The translations under genes and the position numbers were made by a program. Below are positions 27,277 through 39,419 of a DNA stretch of 64,000 nucleotides, one piece after another. The notes beneath the pieces are model-generated. The model did no database searches. It saw only the letters and a program-made list of their open reading frames with translations, and was not told the origin of the DNA. The stretch comes from Brevundimonas lutea (GTDB lineage: Bacteria; Pseudomonadota; Alphaproteobacteria; Caulobacterales; Caulobacteraceae). The stretch lies in assembly GCF_003704105.1 (NCBI RefSeq), contig NZ_QUOQ01000004.1, positions 124,001-188,000 of the forward strand, in the 5' to 3' direction. Within the stretch, counting starts at the first letter, position 1. The number at the start of each line of letters is the position of its first letter.

Positions 27277-28719
27277 TCAGCGCGCCTTCATCGGCGCCAC
27301 GGCAAGAACCGGCATCTGCAGCGTCCGCGCGGCAGACCCTGGCGTGGACAGGCCGGGCCTGAGGAAGATGCGCAGCAGGCCGACGCACAGGGCGGTGAAG
27401 CCAGCAAACAGGAAGGCCAGCACCAGGATCGGCGCCTTCAGGCTGGCGCCGCGCGCGGGCGGCGTGGCGCGCTCGACGACCCGCACGTTGTCCACGCCGT
27501 TCTGCGCCAGCTCGTTGGCGGCGCGGCTCTGAGCCTCACGCAGGGTGAAATCGCGGATCGAGGTGGTCAGCACCTCGCGATTTCCCGACAGGGTGGCGTT
27601 GCGACTCTCCAGTTCGATCAGGCGCTGCTGACGCGTGCGCAGATCGTTCAGCTGGGACATCAGCATGGCGCGCTTGCCGATCAGGGAGTCGCGCTCGGCC
27701 TCGGCCTGGATGCGCTCGGTGTTCAGTTCGACCCACATGGGATTGGGGCCGGTGCGGATTTCCTTGGGCCCCACGGCCGTGCCGGTGCCGACGAAGTCCT
27801 GGAGCTGGGCGATGCGGGCGTCGATGTCGCGCACCGGCTGGGCGTCCTCGCGATAGCGCGACAGCAGGTCCTCCCGCTGGGTGCGCAGCTGCAGGATCTG
27901 GTCCTGGGCCGAGATGTTCAGGTCCTGTTGCAGGGCGATCTCGGCCGGCACCGCGCCCAGTTGGCGGCGCAGGGACTGCAGCCGCTGCTCGGCCTGACTC
28001 AACGCCGCATCATTGGTCAGGCGCTCGGCGAAAGTGGTCTGGTAGCTGTCCGACAGCGCGTCGCGCGCGGCGGCGAAATCACCGATGTCGTTGGTTTCGA
28101 GGAAGGCCTCATAGGCGTCGTCGGCGTCGGCCAGACGGTCCTCGAAGCGCTGGCGCTGACCCTCCAGCGCCGGGGTCATGGTGTCGCTGAACACCTCGCG
28201 ACGATAGATAAGGTACTGATCGATCATGGCGTTCAGGATGCGCGCGGCGTGATCGGGGCTGTCACCTTGATAGCTCAGTTGCACGATCCCGCTTTCGGGT
28301 GTCAGGCCGACGTTCAGGCCCGCGCCCAGAACCCGCACTGCAGCGGCCTCGGCGGAACCGCCGGTAGTGACCGATCCGTCACCGAGCACCGTATCGGCGC
28401 CAACCGCCCGCACCACACGGCGCTTCAGTTCTTCGGAATTCAGGATGGCGGCCTCGGACTGGGCCACCTCGCCGACCTGAGGCGTGGTGCCTCGCGCCGC
28501 GTCCCCAACCGAAGGGTTGTAAACGTAGTCCTGGCCGATCGAGACCAGCAGGCTTGCGGTCGCCGTATAGGTGCGCGGCATGGTGAAGGCGAAGGCGGCG
28601 CCGATCGCGAAGATCGCCAGGAACACCAGCACCATCACCCACAGCTCGCGCCACAGCAGGGCGATGATGTCGCCGAGGCCATAGCGGGGCCGGGCCGAGA
28701 CGGTGGCGGTGGTTCGCAT
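27277..28719 (-). CDS. hfsA: HfsA-like Wzz/Wzc-type chain-length regulator
   Basis: A 480-residue inner-membrane polysaccharide co-polymerase. TM1 lies at about residues 30-50 (LWVMVLVFLAIFAIGAAFAF) and is followed by the Wzz domain (YTATASLLVSIGQDYVY), long helical coiled coils in the periplasmic part (about 180-390), and TM2 near residues 435-455. There is no cytoplasmic kinase domain, which is consistent with the separate hfsB gene downstream. It would set chain length and join the periplasmic end of the HfsD channel. Divergent from hfsD, with 131 bases between the starts. Confidence 0.85.
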   Translation of the reverse strand: MRTTATVSARPRYGLGDIIALLWRELWVMVLVFLAIFAIGAAFAFTMPRTYTATASLLVSIGQDYVYNPSVGDAARGTTPQVGEVAQSEAAILNSEELKRRVVRAVGADTVLGDGSVTTGGSAEAAAVRVLGAGLNVGLTPESGIVQLSYQGDSPDHAARILNAMIDQYLIYRREVFSDTMTPALEGQRQRFEDRLADADDAYEAFLETNDIGDFAAARDALSDSYQTTFAERLTNDAALSQAEQRLQSLRRQLGAVPAEIALQQDLNISAQDQILQLRTQREDLLSRYREDAQPVRDIDARIAQLQDFVGTGTAVGPKEIRTGPNPMWVELNTERIQAEAERDSLIGKRAMLMSQLNDLRTRQQRLIELESRNATLSGNREVLTTSIRDFTLREAQSRAANELAQNGVDNVRVVERATPPARGASLKAPILVLAFLFAGFTALCVGLLRIFLRPGLSTPGSAARTLQMPVLAVAPMKAR

Positions 28720-28776
28720 GCGCGGGCGGAATCCGATCGACGAAGGCGTCGCGACCCCAGCCTTCGCCCCTCCGCG

Positions 28777-28791
28777 TTAACCCCCGGTTAC
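28777..28791. promoter_or_regulatory. CtrA-like box TTAA-N7-TTAC between hfsA and hfsD
   Basis: TTAA (28777-28780), seven bases, then TTAC (28788-28791): one mismatch to the full CtrA consensus TTAA-N7-TTAA. It lies 58 bases upstream of the hfsA start and 60 bases upstream of the hfsD GTG, where a cell-cycle regulator could govern both. Confidence 0.45.
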
Positions 28792-28850
28792 CCATGATCG
28801 CCCAGGGTGCGGATCGGAATAGTTTTTTTCGCTCCCTCGGAGACCCGTCC

Positions 28851-29600
28851 GTGGCCTCGACGCCTCGTCAACTCGACCGCCGCGCGCTGCTGGCCATCCT
28901 CGGTGGCGGCCTGGCGGCCGGCGCCTGCTCCAGCGGGCCTTCGGCCACGGAATATGGGGGCCTGCGCCCGCAGCCCATGGGGCCGGGTGAATTCCCGAAT
29001 GTCGAGTTCGCCAGCTGGACGGACGCAGAGCCTGATTATCTGCTCTATCCGGGTGATGTGCTCGATATCCAGACACCCACGGCGCCGGAGCTGAACCGCG
29101 CGCCGACCATCGCGCCGGACGGGCGAATCACCCTGCCGCTGGTGGGTCAGGTCATGGCGGCGGATCGGTCGATTCCGGAACTGAAGACCGAGCTGGAGGG
29201 CCGCTACGCCAGCCAACTGGTCCGGCCCATCGTCGAGATTGCGGTGACCACGGCCCAGCCGCTCAAGGTCTGGGTCGACGGCGAGGTTCGCACTCCCGGC
29301 GTCTATGACATGCCCGGCGACATCGACGCCTATCAGGCCATCGTTCTGGCCGGCGGCTTCCTGCCCAGCGCCCGGCAGGATCAGGTCGCCCTGATCCGGC
29401 GCGGACCCGGCGGCACGCGGATGCTGCGCGCCGTCGACCTGAGGCCCCGGCGCGGCGAGATCCTGGCACTGCGCCGCTCCGACATCCTGTTCGTACCGCG
29501 CACCACCCTGGCCGAGGTGTCGCTCTTCTTCAGCCAGATTCGCGACGCCCTGCCGATCGGCTTCAACTACTCAATCAACGGCCAGTACCAGCAGTTCTGA
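28851..29600 (+). CDS. hfsD: HfsD-like outer-membrane polysaccharide export lipoprotein (Wza family)
   Basis: Outer-membrane export channel subunit. A DRRALLAILGG...AAGAC leader with twin Arg and lipobox precedes the Poly_export domain (YLLYPGDVLDIQ, NRAPTIAPDGRITLPLVGQV) and a SLBB domain (VWVDGEVRTPGVYDMPG, VLAGGFLPSARQD). GTG 28851 is chosen because GGAG (28839-28842) lies at proper distance and the leader is then normal, giving 249 residues; an ATG at 28794 would add 19 unrelated residues and start inside a TTAA/TTAC element region. Here hfsD is divergent from hfsA, unlike the hfsDABC operon of C. crescentus. Confidence 0.85.
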   Translation: MASTPRQLDRRALLAILGGGLAAGACSSGPSATEYGGLRPQPMGPGEFPNVEFASWTDAEPDYLLYPGDVLDIQTPTAPELNRAPTIAPDGRITLPLVGQVMAADRSIPELKTELEGRYASQLVRPIVEIAVTTAQPLKVWVDGEVRTPGVYDMPGDIDAYQAIVLAGGFLPSARQDQVALIRRGPGGTRMLRAVDLRPRRGEILALRRSDILFVPRTTLAEVSLFFSQIRDALPIGFNYSINGQYQQF

Positions 29601-29613
29601 CCGTCCCCGCGCG

Positions 29614-31245
29614 TTACTGACGTGCGGCGTCGCTCTCGGCACGACGGCTAGCGAATTCCGAATCGGCCTTCCATTCCGGCCAACGATCACTATCCGCCAG
29701 GTCGGCGACCAGGCGATGCATCAGCGTCAGGGTTTCGACCGCCGCGCCCCAGGTCCAGTCGGGGGACCATTCATCCGACGGCTGGTGATAGATGGTGCGG
29801 AACAGCGCATCATAGGCGGGCTTGCCCACCTCGCGCCCGACCTCGTCCAGCTCGACGCCATGCCAGGGCATCAGGGCCGGAACGCCGGCGTTGGCGAAGG
29901 GAAAGTGGTCCGAACGGAAGTAGAAGCCCTGCTGCGGCTGGCCGTCGTCGGTGACGGTGCGACCCTCGGCGGTGGCGAGGACCTGAAGCTCGTCCTCCAG
30001 CGTATTCTGGCCCAGGCCGAAAATCGGCAGGTCGCGGGTCGTACCGCCGATCGGCAGCATGTCGATATTCACGTTCGCGACCGTGGTTTCCAGAGGATAG
30101 ACCGGATTGGCCGCGTAGAACTCGGAACCCAGCAGCCCCTGCTCCTCGGCCGTGACGTGCAGGAAAACAACGGATCGCTCGAACGGCCAGGCAGCCTTCA
30201 GCGAACGTGCCAGTTCGACCACGCCGACCGTGCCCGAGGCGTTGTCCCAGGCGCCATTGAAGATCAGATCGGCGTGGGCGTCGGCGGCTTGGCCCTCGGC
30301 GGGCTCCCGCGTCCCCACGTGGTCCCAGTGGGCCGAGACCACGATGGTCTCGGCAGCCTGGTCGGTCCCCGACAGCCGGGCGATAAAATTGTGGGTCTCG
30401 ACCCGCTCGGCGGTCTCACTGGCCTGCACCGACAGGGTGACGCCCTCCAGCGGCACGGCGACGAACGCCTCGCTCTCGGCCCGATCGGTCAGCTGGCTCA
30501 ACGACTGACCGGCGGCGGCGAACAGGCGACCGGCGGCGTCGCGGTTCATCGACAGGGAGACGCCTTCGGCTTCGCCGGCGATGGTCGTGCGCGGACGAGC
30601 GACGCCGGCTCCGCGCCGCCAGCGCTGGTCGACGGCGTCGAAGCCCGAAACCGTCAGCATGGCCACCGCGCCGCGCCGGCGGAGCTCGTCCATCTTGGTG
30701 TCGGCTCGTCCGTACAGGGTAGGAAACTCGCCCCGGAACCGTTCGTCGTCCGGCTCTCCGCCCAGCACCACCGCGATCTTGCCGGTCAGATCGACATCGC
30801 CGAAGTCGTCCCAGTTTCGCTCCGGCGCGTTGACGCCGTAGCCGACGAAGACCAGCGGCGCGCCGGCAATCGAAGCGGACCCTGCGTCACCCCGCGTACG
30901 AGCCGTGACGTCCACGCCCGCCTCAAGCGCCCCGCCCGCACCGCCGGGCCCCGTCCACGACACGGTCGCTGGCTCGGTCGGGGTGAACCGCAACAGAGTG
31001 ACGGGCTGCAGCCAGCCGCCGTCCGGGCCGCCCGGCTCCAGGCCGATCGCCTCATACTGGGCCTGCAGCCAGGCCAGGGTCTTGTCCTCGCCTTCCGATC
31101 CCGGCCAGCGGCCCTGGAACTCGTCGGCCGAGATGGTGCGGACGCCGTCAGACAGCCGCTGTTCCGAGAAATCCTGAGCAAAGGCGCCCCCGGCCAACAG
31201 GGCCGACAGAGCGGCGGTCGCGAGAACGCGGGACATCAGGCGCAT
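29614..31245 (-). CDS. Secreted M28-family zinc peptidase with PA domain
   Basis: A 543-residue exported peptidase (signal peptide ending AFA). A PA-domain-like region (VFVGYGVNAPERNWDDF) is inserted before the catalytic part. Zinc-site motifs follow the M28 order: SAHWDHVG, NGAWDNASGTVG, TAEEQGLLGSEF, NVNIDMLPIGG, and YFRSDHFPFANAGVP. The family removes N-terminal residues from peptides in the periplasm or outside. ATG 31245 is preceded by GGAGG. It is a paralogue of the truncated gene at the left edge but lacks a lipobox. Confidence 0.92.
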   Translation of the reverse strand: MRLMSRVLATAALSALLAGGAFAQDFSEQRLSDGVRTISADEFQGRWPGSEGEDKTLAWLQAQYEAIGLEPGGPDGGWLQPVTLLRFTPTEPATVSWTGPGGAGGALEAGVDVTARTRGDAGSASIAGAPLVFVGYGVNAPERNWDDFGDVDLTGKIAVVLGGEPDDERFRGEFPTLYGRADTKMDELRRRGAVAMLTVSGFDAVDQRWRRGAGVARPRTTIAGEAEGVSLSMNRDAAGRLFAAAGQSLSQLTDRAESEAFVAVPLEGVTLSVQASETAERVETHNFIARLSGTDQAAETIVVSAHWDHVGTREPAEGQAADAHADLIFNGAWDNASGTVGVVELARSLKAAWPFERSVVFLHVTAEEQGLLGSEFYAANPVYPLETTVANVNIDMLPIGGTTRDLPIFGLGQNTLEDELQVLATAEGRTVTDDGQPQQGFYFRSDHFPFANAGVPALMPWHGVELDEVGREVGKPAYDALFRTIYHQPSDEWSPDWTWGAAVETLTLMHRLVADLADSDRWPEWKADSEFASRRAESDAARQ

Positions 31246-31376
31246 GGAATTCCTCCGTTTCGGGGGTCTTCCTTGCCCGGAAAGAACCGACGGGTGCATT
31301 AATTCTGAGTCAGGTTCGCCCTTGCCCCGCCGCCGCCGCCGACGCATCGTCCGGCCGAGTTGCGGGGGAGTTCGCG

Positions 31377-32015
31377 TTGCAGGATCTGGCGGCGATTATC
31401 GTCATGGTCATGATCGGGGTGGTGACGGTCAGCTATCTGATCGGCTCCATCCCCTTTGGTGTGGTCATCACACGGGCGGCGGGCGCCGGAGACGTGCGCG
31501 CCATAGGCTCGGGCAATATCGGCGCGACCAATGTGCTGAGGACTGGGCGGCGTGACCTGGCCATCGCCACCCTGGTGCTGGACGCCGGCAAGGGGGCCTT
31601 CTGCTTCCTGATGGCCAAGGCCATCCTTGGCGGCGACCTGATCCCGGCTCTGGCGGGCGGCGCGGCCTTCCTGGGGCACCTGTTCCCGGTGTGGCTGAAG
31701 TTCAAGGGCGGCAAGGGCGTGGCGACCTTCTTCGGCCTGGTGCTGGCGGCGGCTTGGCCGCTGGGCCTGATCGCTGCCGTGATCTGGCTGGTTATGGCGG
31801 CGGTGTTCCGGTTCTCCTCCCTTGCATCCTTGACCGCCGCGACCGTTACGCCGGTGATCGCTCTGCTGCCTTTGGGAATGCTGGGCCTGCCCGCCCCTTG
31901 GGCCCTGGTGGGGATGCTGACCTTTTGCGGCGTCCTGATCTGGATCCGGCACGCAGAAAACATCGGCCGCCTGCTCAAGGGAACGGAGTCGCGCCTCGGT
32001 CAGAAGGCCGGCTGA
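31377..32015 (+). CDS. plsY: Acyl-phosphate glycerol-3-phosphate acyltransferase
   Basis: Inner-membrane enzyme that starts phospholipid synthesis by acylating glycerol 3-phosphate from acyl-phosphate. The 212-residue protein has five hydrophobic helices and the three PlsY motifs: GSGNIGATN, KGGKGVATFFG and HAENIGRLLKGTE. The start is TTG 31377, with GGGGGAG (31364-31370) at proper spacing; no ATG lies in a suitable place. The stop overlaps the dprA start by one base (TGATG), so the two are coupled, an order common in alphaproteobacteria. Confidence 0.95.
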   Translation: MQDLAAIIVMVMIGVVTVSYLIGSIPFGVVITRAAGAGDVRAIGSGNIGATNVLRTGRRDLAIATLVLDAGKGAFCFLMAKAILGGDLIPALAGGAAFLGHLFPVWLKFKGGKGVATFFGLVLAAAWPLGLIAAVIWLVMAAVFRFSSLASLTAATVTPVIALLPLGMLGLPAPWALVGMLTFCGVLIWIRHAENIGRLLKGTESRLGQKAG

Positions 32016-33094
32016 TGGACGGGCGGGAGCGACTGGCCCGCCTGACCCTGGCCCGGGCCGACCGCGTCGGCCCCGTCGCCTTTCGCCAACTGATCGGCCG
32101 CTTCGGAAGCGGCGTCGCGGCGCTGGACGCCCTGCCCCAACTGGCCCGGCGGGGCGGAGCCGCGGCCTACGCCCTGCCCGACCCACGCCGGGTCGAGGCC
32201 GAGCTGGCCGCCGGGGAGCGGCTGGGCGCCCGGCTGCTGTTTCATGGCGAGTCCGACTGGCCGCCGCTGCTGGCCGCCGTCGATCCGCCCCCGCCCCTGC
32301 TGTGGGTGCGAGGATCGGTGGAAATCCTGTCGCGGCCCTCCCTCGCCATCGTCGGCGCCCGGGTCGCCTCGGCCGCCGGCCAGAGGATCGCGCGCGGACT
32401 GGCCCAGCAGCTAGGGCAGGCAGGCCATGTGGTGGTCTCGGGTCTAGCCCGAGGCATTGACGGCGCGGCGCATCAGGGCGCGCTGGCCACCGGAACCGTG
32501 GCGGTTCTGGCCGGTGGCGTTGACGACATCTACCCGCCGGAGCACGCCGACCTATACGCCCGCATCCTCGAACAGGGGGCGGTGGTGTCCGAAAGCCCGG
32601 TCGGCGCCCGCGCCACGGCCAAGGACTTCCCCCGCCGCAACCGCATCATCTCCGGCCTGTCGCGCGGCGTCATTGTGGTCGAGGCCGAGATGCGCTCCGG
32701 CTCCCTAATCACCGCGCGTCTCGCCGCCGAACAGGGTCGCGACGTCTTCGCCGTGCCTGGCTCGCCGCTAGACCCCCGGGCGCGGGGCTGCAACGACCTG
32801 ATCCGCAACGGCGCCATCCTGTGTGAGGGGGTGGATGACGTGACTCGCGCCTTCGAGACCCTGCGCTCTCTGTCCGAGCCGCCCCCAACCGCCGACTGGC
32901 CCATAGACGCTGGCGACATCGCCCCGGATGTCATTGAGCGGATCGCCGCCCTGCTGTCGCCCACCCCGGTGTCACGCGACGAACTGGCGCGCGCGGCGGG
33001 CGTACCTGCAGGTCAGTTGGCCGCCGCGCTTCTGGAACTGTCGCTGGCCGGCCGGGCTGACCTGCTTCCCGGCGATCAGGTCTGCTCCGCCTGA
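32015..33094 (+). CDS. dprA: DNA processing protein DprA
   Basis: Loads RecA on incoming single-stranded DNA during transformation. The 359 residues contain an N-terminal helical domain, the Rossmann-like core (LAIVGARVAS, VVSGLARGIDGAAHQGAL, FPRRNRIISGLSRG, AEMRSGSLITARLAAEQGRDV cut short here) and a C-terminal winged-helix-like domain (PVSRDELARAAGVPAGQLAAAL). The start shares a base with the plsY stop. A ComF-type gene at 63157 is the other natural-transformation-family gene in the window. Confidence 0.95.
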   Translation: MDGRERLARLTLARADRVGPVAFRQLIGRFGSGVAALDALPQLARRGGAAAYALPDPRRVEAELAAGERLGARLLFHGESDWPPLLAAVDPPPPLLWVRGSVEILSRPSLAIVGARVASAAGQRIARGLAQQLGQAGHVVVSGLARGIDGAAHQGALATGTVAVLAGGVDDIYPPEHADLYARILEQGAVVSESPVGARATAKDFPRRNRIISGLSRGVIVVEAEMRSGSLITARLAAEQGRDVFAVPGSPLDPRARGCNDLIRNGAILCEGVDDVTRAFETLRSLSEPPPTADWPIDAGDIAPDVIERIAALLSPTPVSRDELARAAGVPAGQLAAALLELSLAGRADLLPGDQVCSA

Positions 33095-33098
33095 TCTT

Positions 33099-33287
33099 TC
33101 AGCGCGATCGTTCCGCCAGTCCCGCCGCCTGATCCAGAGCGCGCGACAAGTCCTCGTCCCCATCCCATTCAGCCATGCGCGCCAGCTCTCGGGACATGGC
33201 GGCGATATATTCGCGGACAGGGTAGTCGGACGAAACGCGACGGCGGGTCTTTGCGGCTTCGGGCGAAGCGGGCTGGAGGGTCGGCAT
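33099..33287 (-). CDS. Small conserved-looking protein, unknown
   Basis: A 62-residue protein, MPTLQP at the start, with a basic segment (KTRRRVSSDYP) then a predicted amphipathic helix (VREYIAAMSRELARMAEWDGDEDLSRALDQAA). No recognised domain. ATG 33287 is preferred because AGGAG lies 9 bases upstream; a longer form to 33407 is possible. It converges on dprA with four bases between stops. Confidence 0.55.
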   Translation of the reverse strand: MPTLQPASPEAAKTRRRVSSDYPVREYIAAMSRELARMAEWDGDEDLSRALDQAAGLAERSR

Positions 33288-33518
33288 CTCTCTGGGCTCC
33301 TGGAATCGCTGCATCATCTTAGGTGTATATCCGTTCATATAGCAAGCTATGGTTGTTTCGCGGTCTTCTCGCTGACCAGCTCCTTGCTCGCTATCCGACT
33401 TCGGCATTGCCCTGGGCCGACAGGCTCTTTAGACGGGCCGCTTAGCCGACAACCCCACCCGCCCCCGTCCCGCCGTCCGGCGCGGATGAGCGCGCGTCCG
33501 CGAGCAGGAGTCTCCGAC

Positions 33519-33830
33519 ATGTCCGACGTTCCGAGCCATGACGAACGCGACGCCATGATCCGCGCCGCCCTTGCCGAGCATGGGGATTCGGGCGTCACCC
33601 CGCGCCACACCCTGTTCTACTTCATGGGCGACGGCGACCACGACGATCTGAACGAGGTCGCGCGGCGCGCCGGCTACATCACGCGCGGATCGGACGACTC
33701 GACCGTGCTGGAGACCACCATGGCGGTGGACGAAGCCTCTTTCGCGCCGGTGTCTTCGATGATGCAATCCTGGGCCGCGGCCTTCCAGCTGGACTACGAC
33801 GGCTGGGAATGCGCGGTCGTGACCAACTGA
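33519..33830 (+). CDS. RraB-like regulator of RNase E activity
   Basis: A 103-residue soluble protein resembling the RNase E inhibitor RraB family: acidic, with [22 protein letters not shown] near the centre and [10 protein letters not shown], and a Trp-rich C-terminus (YDGWECAVV). By family it would bind RNase E and alter RNA decay; direct evidence in Caulobacterales is not known to me. ATG 33519 has CAGGAG at 33505-33510. It lies 10 bases upstream of carB, close enough for co-transcription. Confidence 0.72.
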   Translation: MSDVPSHDERDAMIRAALAEHGDSGVTPRHTLFYFMGDGDHDDLNEVARRAGYITRGSDDSTVLETTMAVDEASFAPVSSMMQSWAAAFQLDYDGWECAVVTN

Positions 33831-33840
33831 GGAGGCTGAG

Positions 33841-37155
<3,315 letters not shown>

Positions 37156-38163
37156 CGTCGTTTACGACCGCGGTTTCGACGGCTGAAAGGTCGTGAGCGG
37201 ACAGCCGCGCGTTCGGAGTGCGGCCTGAGCGCGCATGCGCCGGATCGTAATGCTGCTCGATCAGCGCCTTCACCAAAGGTCTCAGGTCACCGGCGGCAGC
37301 CAGGGCGCGCCATTCGGCGATGGTCGCCTTGGCGTGGTGACGCGGCAGGCGGGTCAGGGCCTGATCGAGCGCATCGGGATCGGCGCCGATCTCGGCGTAG
37401 TCGGTCAGGATATGGTCGATCCGGGCGTCCAGCGGCGCCGTGACCTCGATCACCGGCGCGGCCTGCATGGCTTCCCACAGGCGCGGCGGCAGCACGCGGG
37501 CGCCGACCTTCCTGGACTCGGCCTCGACCGCCGTGGGGCGCTTGGGGTCGAGCCGGGCGAGGACGGCGTGAAGCCGGCTTTCGAATAGCTTCTGCGGCGG
37601 CTGGCCGCCCGGCATGGCGCCGAACAGCGAGCCGCGATGGTTGGCGAGACCCTCCAGATCCAGCGTCTGCACGCCGCGCTCGGCCAGCCGCGCGAGCAGC
37701 GCCGTCTTGCCGACGCCCGTGCGGCCGTCGATCAGCACCAGCCGATGCCCCAGCGGGACGTCGTACAGCGCCGCCACCACCGACCGGCGCCAGGTCCGAT
37801 AGCCGCCGTCCAGCACCGTCACCGGCCAGCCGACCTGGTCCAGAATCGTGGCCATGGCGTGCGAACGCTGGCCGCCGCGCCAGCAGTGGATCAAAGGCTG
37901 AAAATGCGCCGGCCGGTCGGCGAGCGCGTCCTCCAGATGCCGGGCAATGTTCGCCGCCACCAGCGCCGCGCCGCGCCGACGGGCCCGGAACTTGGACCCC
38001 TGCACATACTCCGTGCCGACCTCGGCGCGTTCGACGTCGTCGAGCACCGGCAGGTTGATCGCGCCGGGCAGGTGGTCCTCGGCGAATTCCGACGGGCTGC
38101 GGACGTCGATGATGGCGTCATGGGCTGCCAGCGCCTGGGGCGAGACCTCGGCCGTGACGCGGA

Positions 38164-39204
38164 TCACACCAGGCTGACGCCGGGCGCGCCCTCCCCCACC
38201 CGGCCGACCACGGCCGCCTGGGCAAAGCCGCCGGAGCGGGCGATGGCCAAGGCCTCGGCCACGGCGTCCGGCGCCACGGCGACCAGCAGACCGCCGGAGG
38301 TCTGAGGATCGGTCAACAGGTCCAGCCGCCCGGACGGCAGGGCGCCCGAGCCCGTGACACCCTCGCCATAGCTGGCCCAGTTGCGGCCGGACGCGCCCGT
38401 GACCACGCCCTGGGCCAGCAGGGCCTCGACGCCCGGCAGGACCGGGGCCGCGCCGGCGTCGATCTCGATCGTCGCGCCGGCGCCGCGCGCCATTTCCAGC
38501 GCATGGCCAAGCAGGCCGAACCCGGTCACGTCGGTGATGGCGTGGACGCCGGCCAGCGGCGCCAGATCCGGGCCGATGCGGTTCAGCCGCGTGGTCGTGT
38601 CGATCAGCGCGGCATAGCCGGCCTCGTCCAGCCGCCCCTGTTTGAAGGCGGCGCTCAGCACGCCGACGCCCAGAGGCTTGGTCAGGATGAGCGCGTCGCC
38701 CGGCCTCGCCCCGCGATTGGTCATGACCTTGGCCGGATCGACCAGGCCCAACGCCACCAGTCCATAGATCGGCTCCACGCTGTCGATCGAGTGGCCCCCG
38801 GCCACCGGCACGCCCGCCTCGGCGCAAATCTCGGCCCCGCCCGCCAGGATCGCCCCGATCGTTTCGGGCGACAGCACCTTGATCGGCATGCCGACGATGG
38901 CCAGGGCCAGGATCGGCCGGCCGCCCATGGCGTAGACGTCGGACAGGGCGTTGGTCGCCGCGATCCGGCCGAAGTCGCGCGGGTCGTCCACCACCGGCAT
39001 GAAGAAGTCCGTGGTCGCGACCAAGGCCTGACGGTCGTTCAGCCGCCACACCGCCGCGTCGTCGGACGTCTCGGTCCCGACCAGCAGATCGGCGAAGGGC
39101 CCGGCCTGGGGCATGGCCCTGAGGATATCGCTGAGCGCCCCCGGAGCGATCTTGCACCCGCAACCGCCGCCGTGGGCCAGCGACGTCAAACGGGGTTCGG
39201 TCAT
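38164..39204 (-). CDS. selD: Selenide, water dikinase (selenophosphate synthase)
   Basis: Forms selenophosphate from selenide and ATP. The 346-residue protein has the N-terminal Gly-rich catalytic loop HGGGCGCKI with Cys, not selenocysteine, followed by LVGTETSDDAAVW, TTDFFMPVVDDP and NALSDVYAMGG of the PurM-like fold. ATG 39204 has GAGGA upstream. It is directly followed by selU with a four-base overlap, and the tRNA-Ser gene lies 58 bases upstream on the same strand. No selA or selB is seen, so the pair may serve tRNA selenation only. Confidence 0.95.
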   Translation of the reverse strand: MTEPRLTSLAHGGGCGCKIAPGALSDILRAMPQAGPFADLLVGTETSDDAAVWRLNDRQALVATTDFFMPVVDDPRDFGRIAATNALSDVYAMGGRPILALAIVGMPIKVLSPETIGAILAGGAEICAEAGVPVAGGHSIDSVEPIYGLVALGLVDPAKVMTNRGARPGDALILTKPLGVGVLSAAFKQGRLDEAGYAALIDTTTRLNRIGPDLAPLAGVHAITDVTGFGLLGHALEMARGAGATIEIDAGAAPVLPGVEALLAQGVVTGASGRNWASYGEGVTGSGALPSGRLDLLTDPQTSGGLLVAVAPDAVAEALAIARSGGFAQAAVVGRVGEGAPGVSLV

Positions 39205-39262
39205 CAGGATGTCCTCGTCCAGCGGATCGCGTGATGTCGGAGGTCGATCGGCGAACGGCCGG

Positions 39263-39352
<90 letters not shown>

Positions 39353-39419
39353 GCGGCGCCGAACATCTCAGGGTCGAGCGAGGCGCCTAACTAGCGATGC
39401 CGACCGCTCCCCGCAAGCC

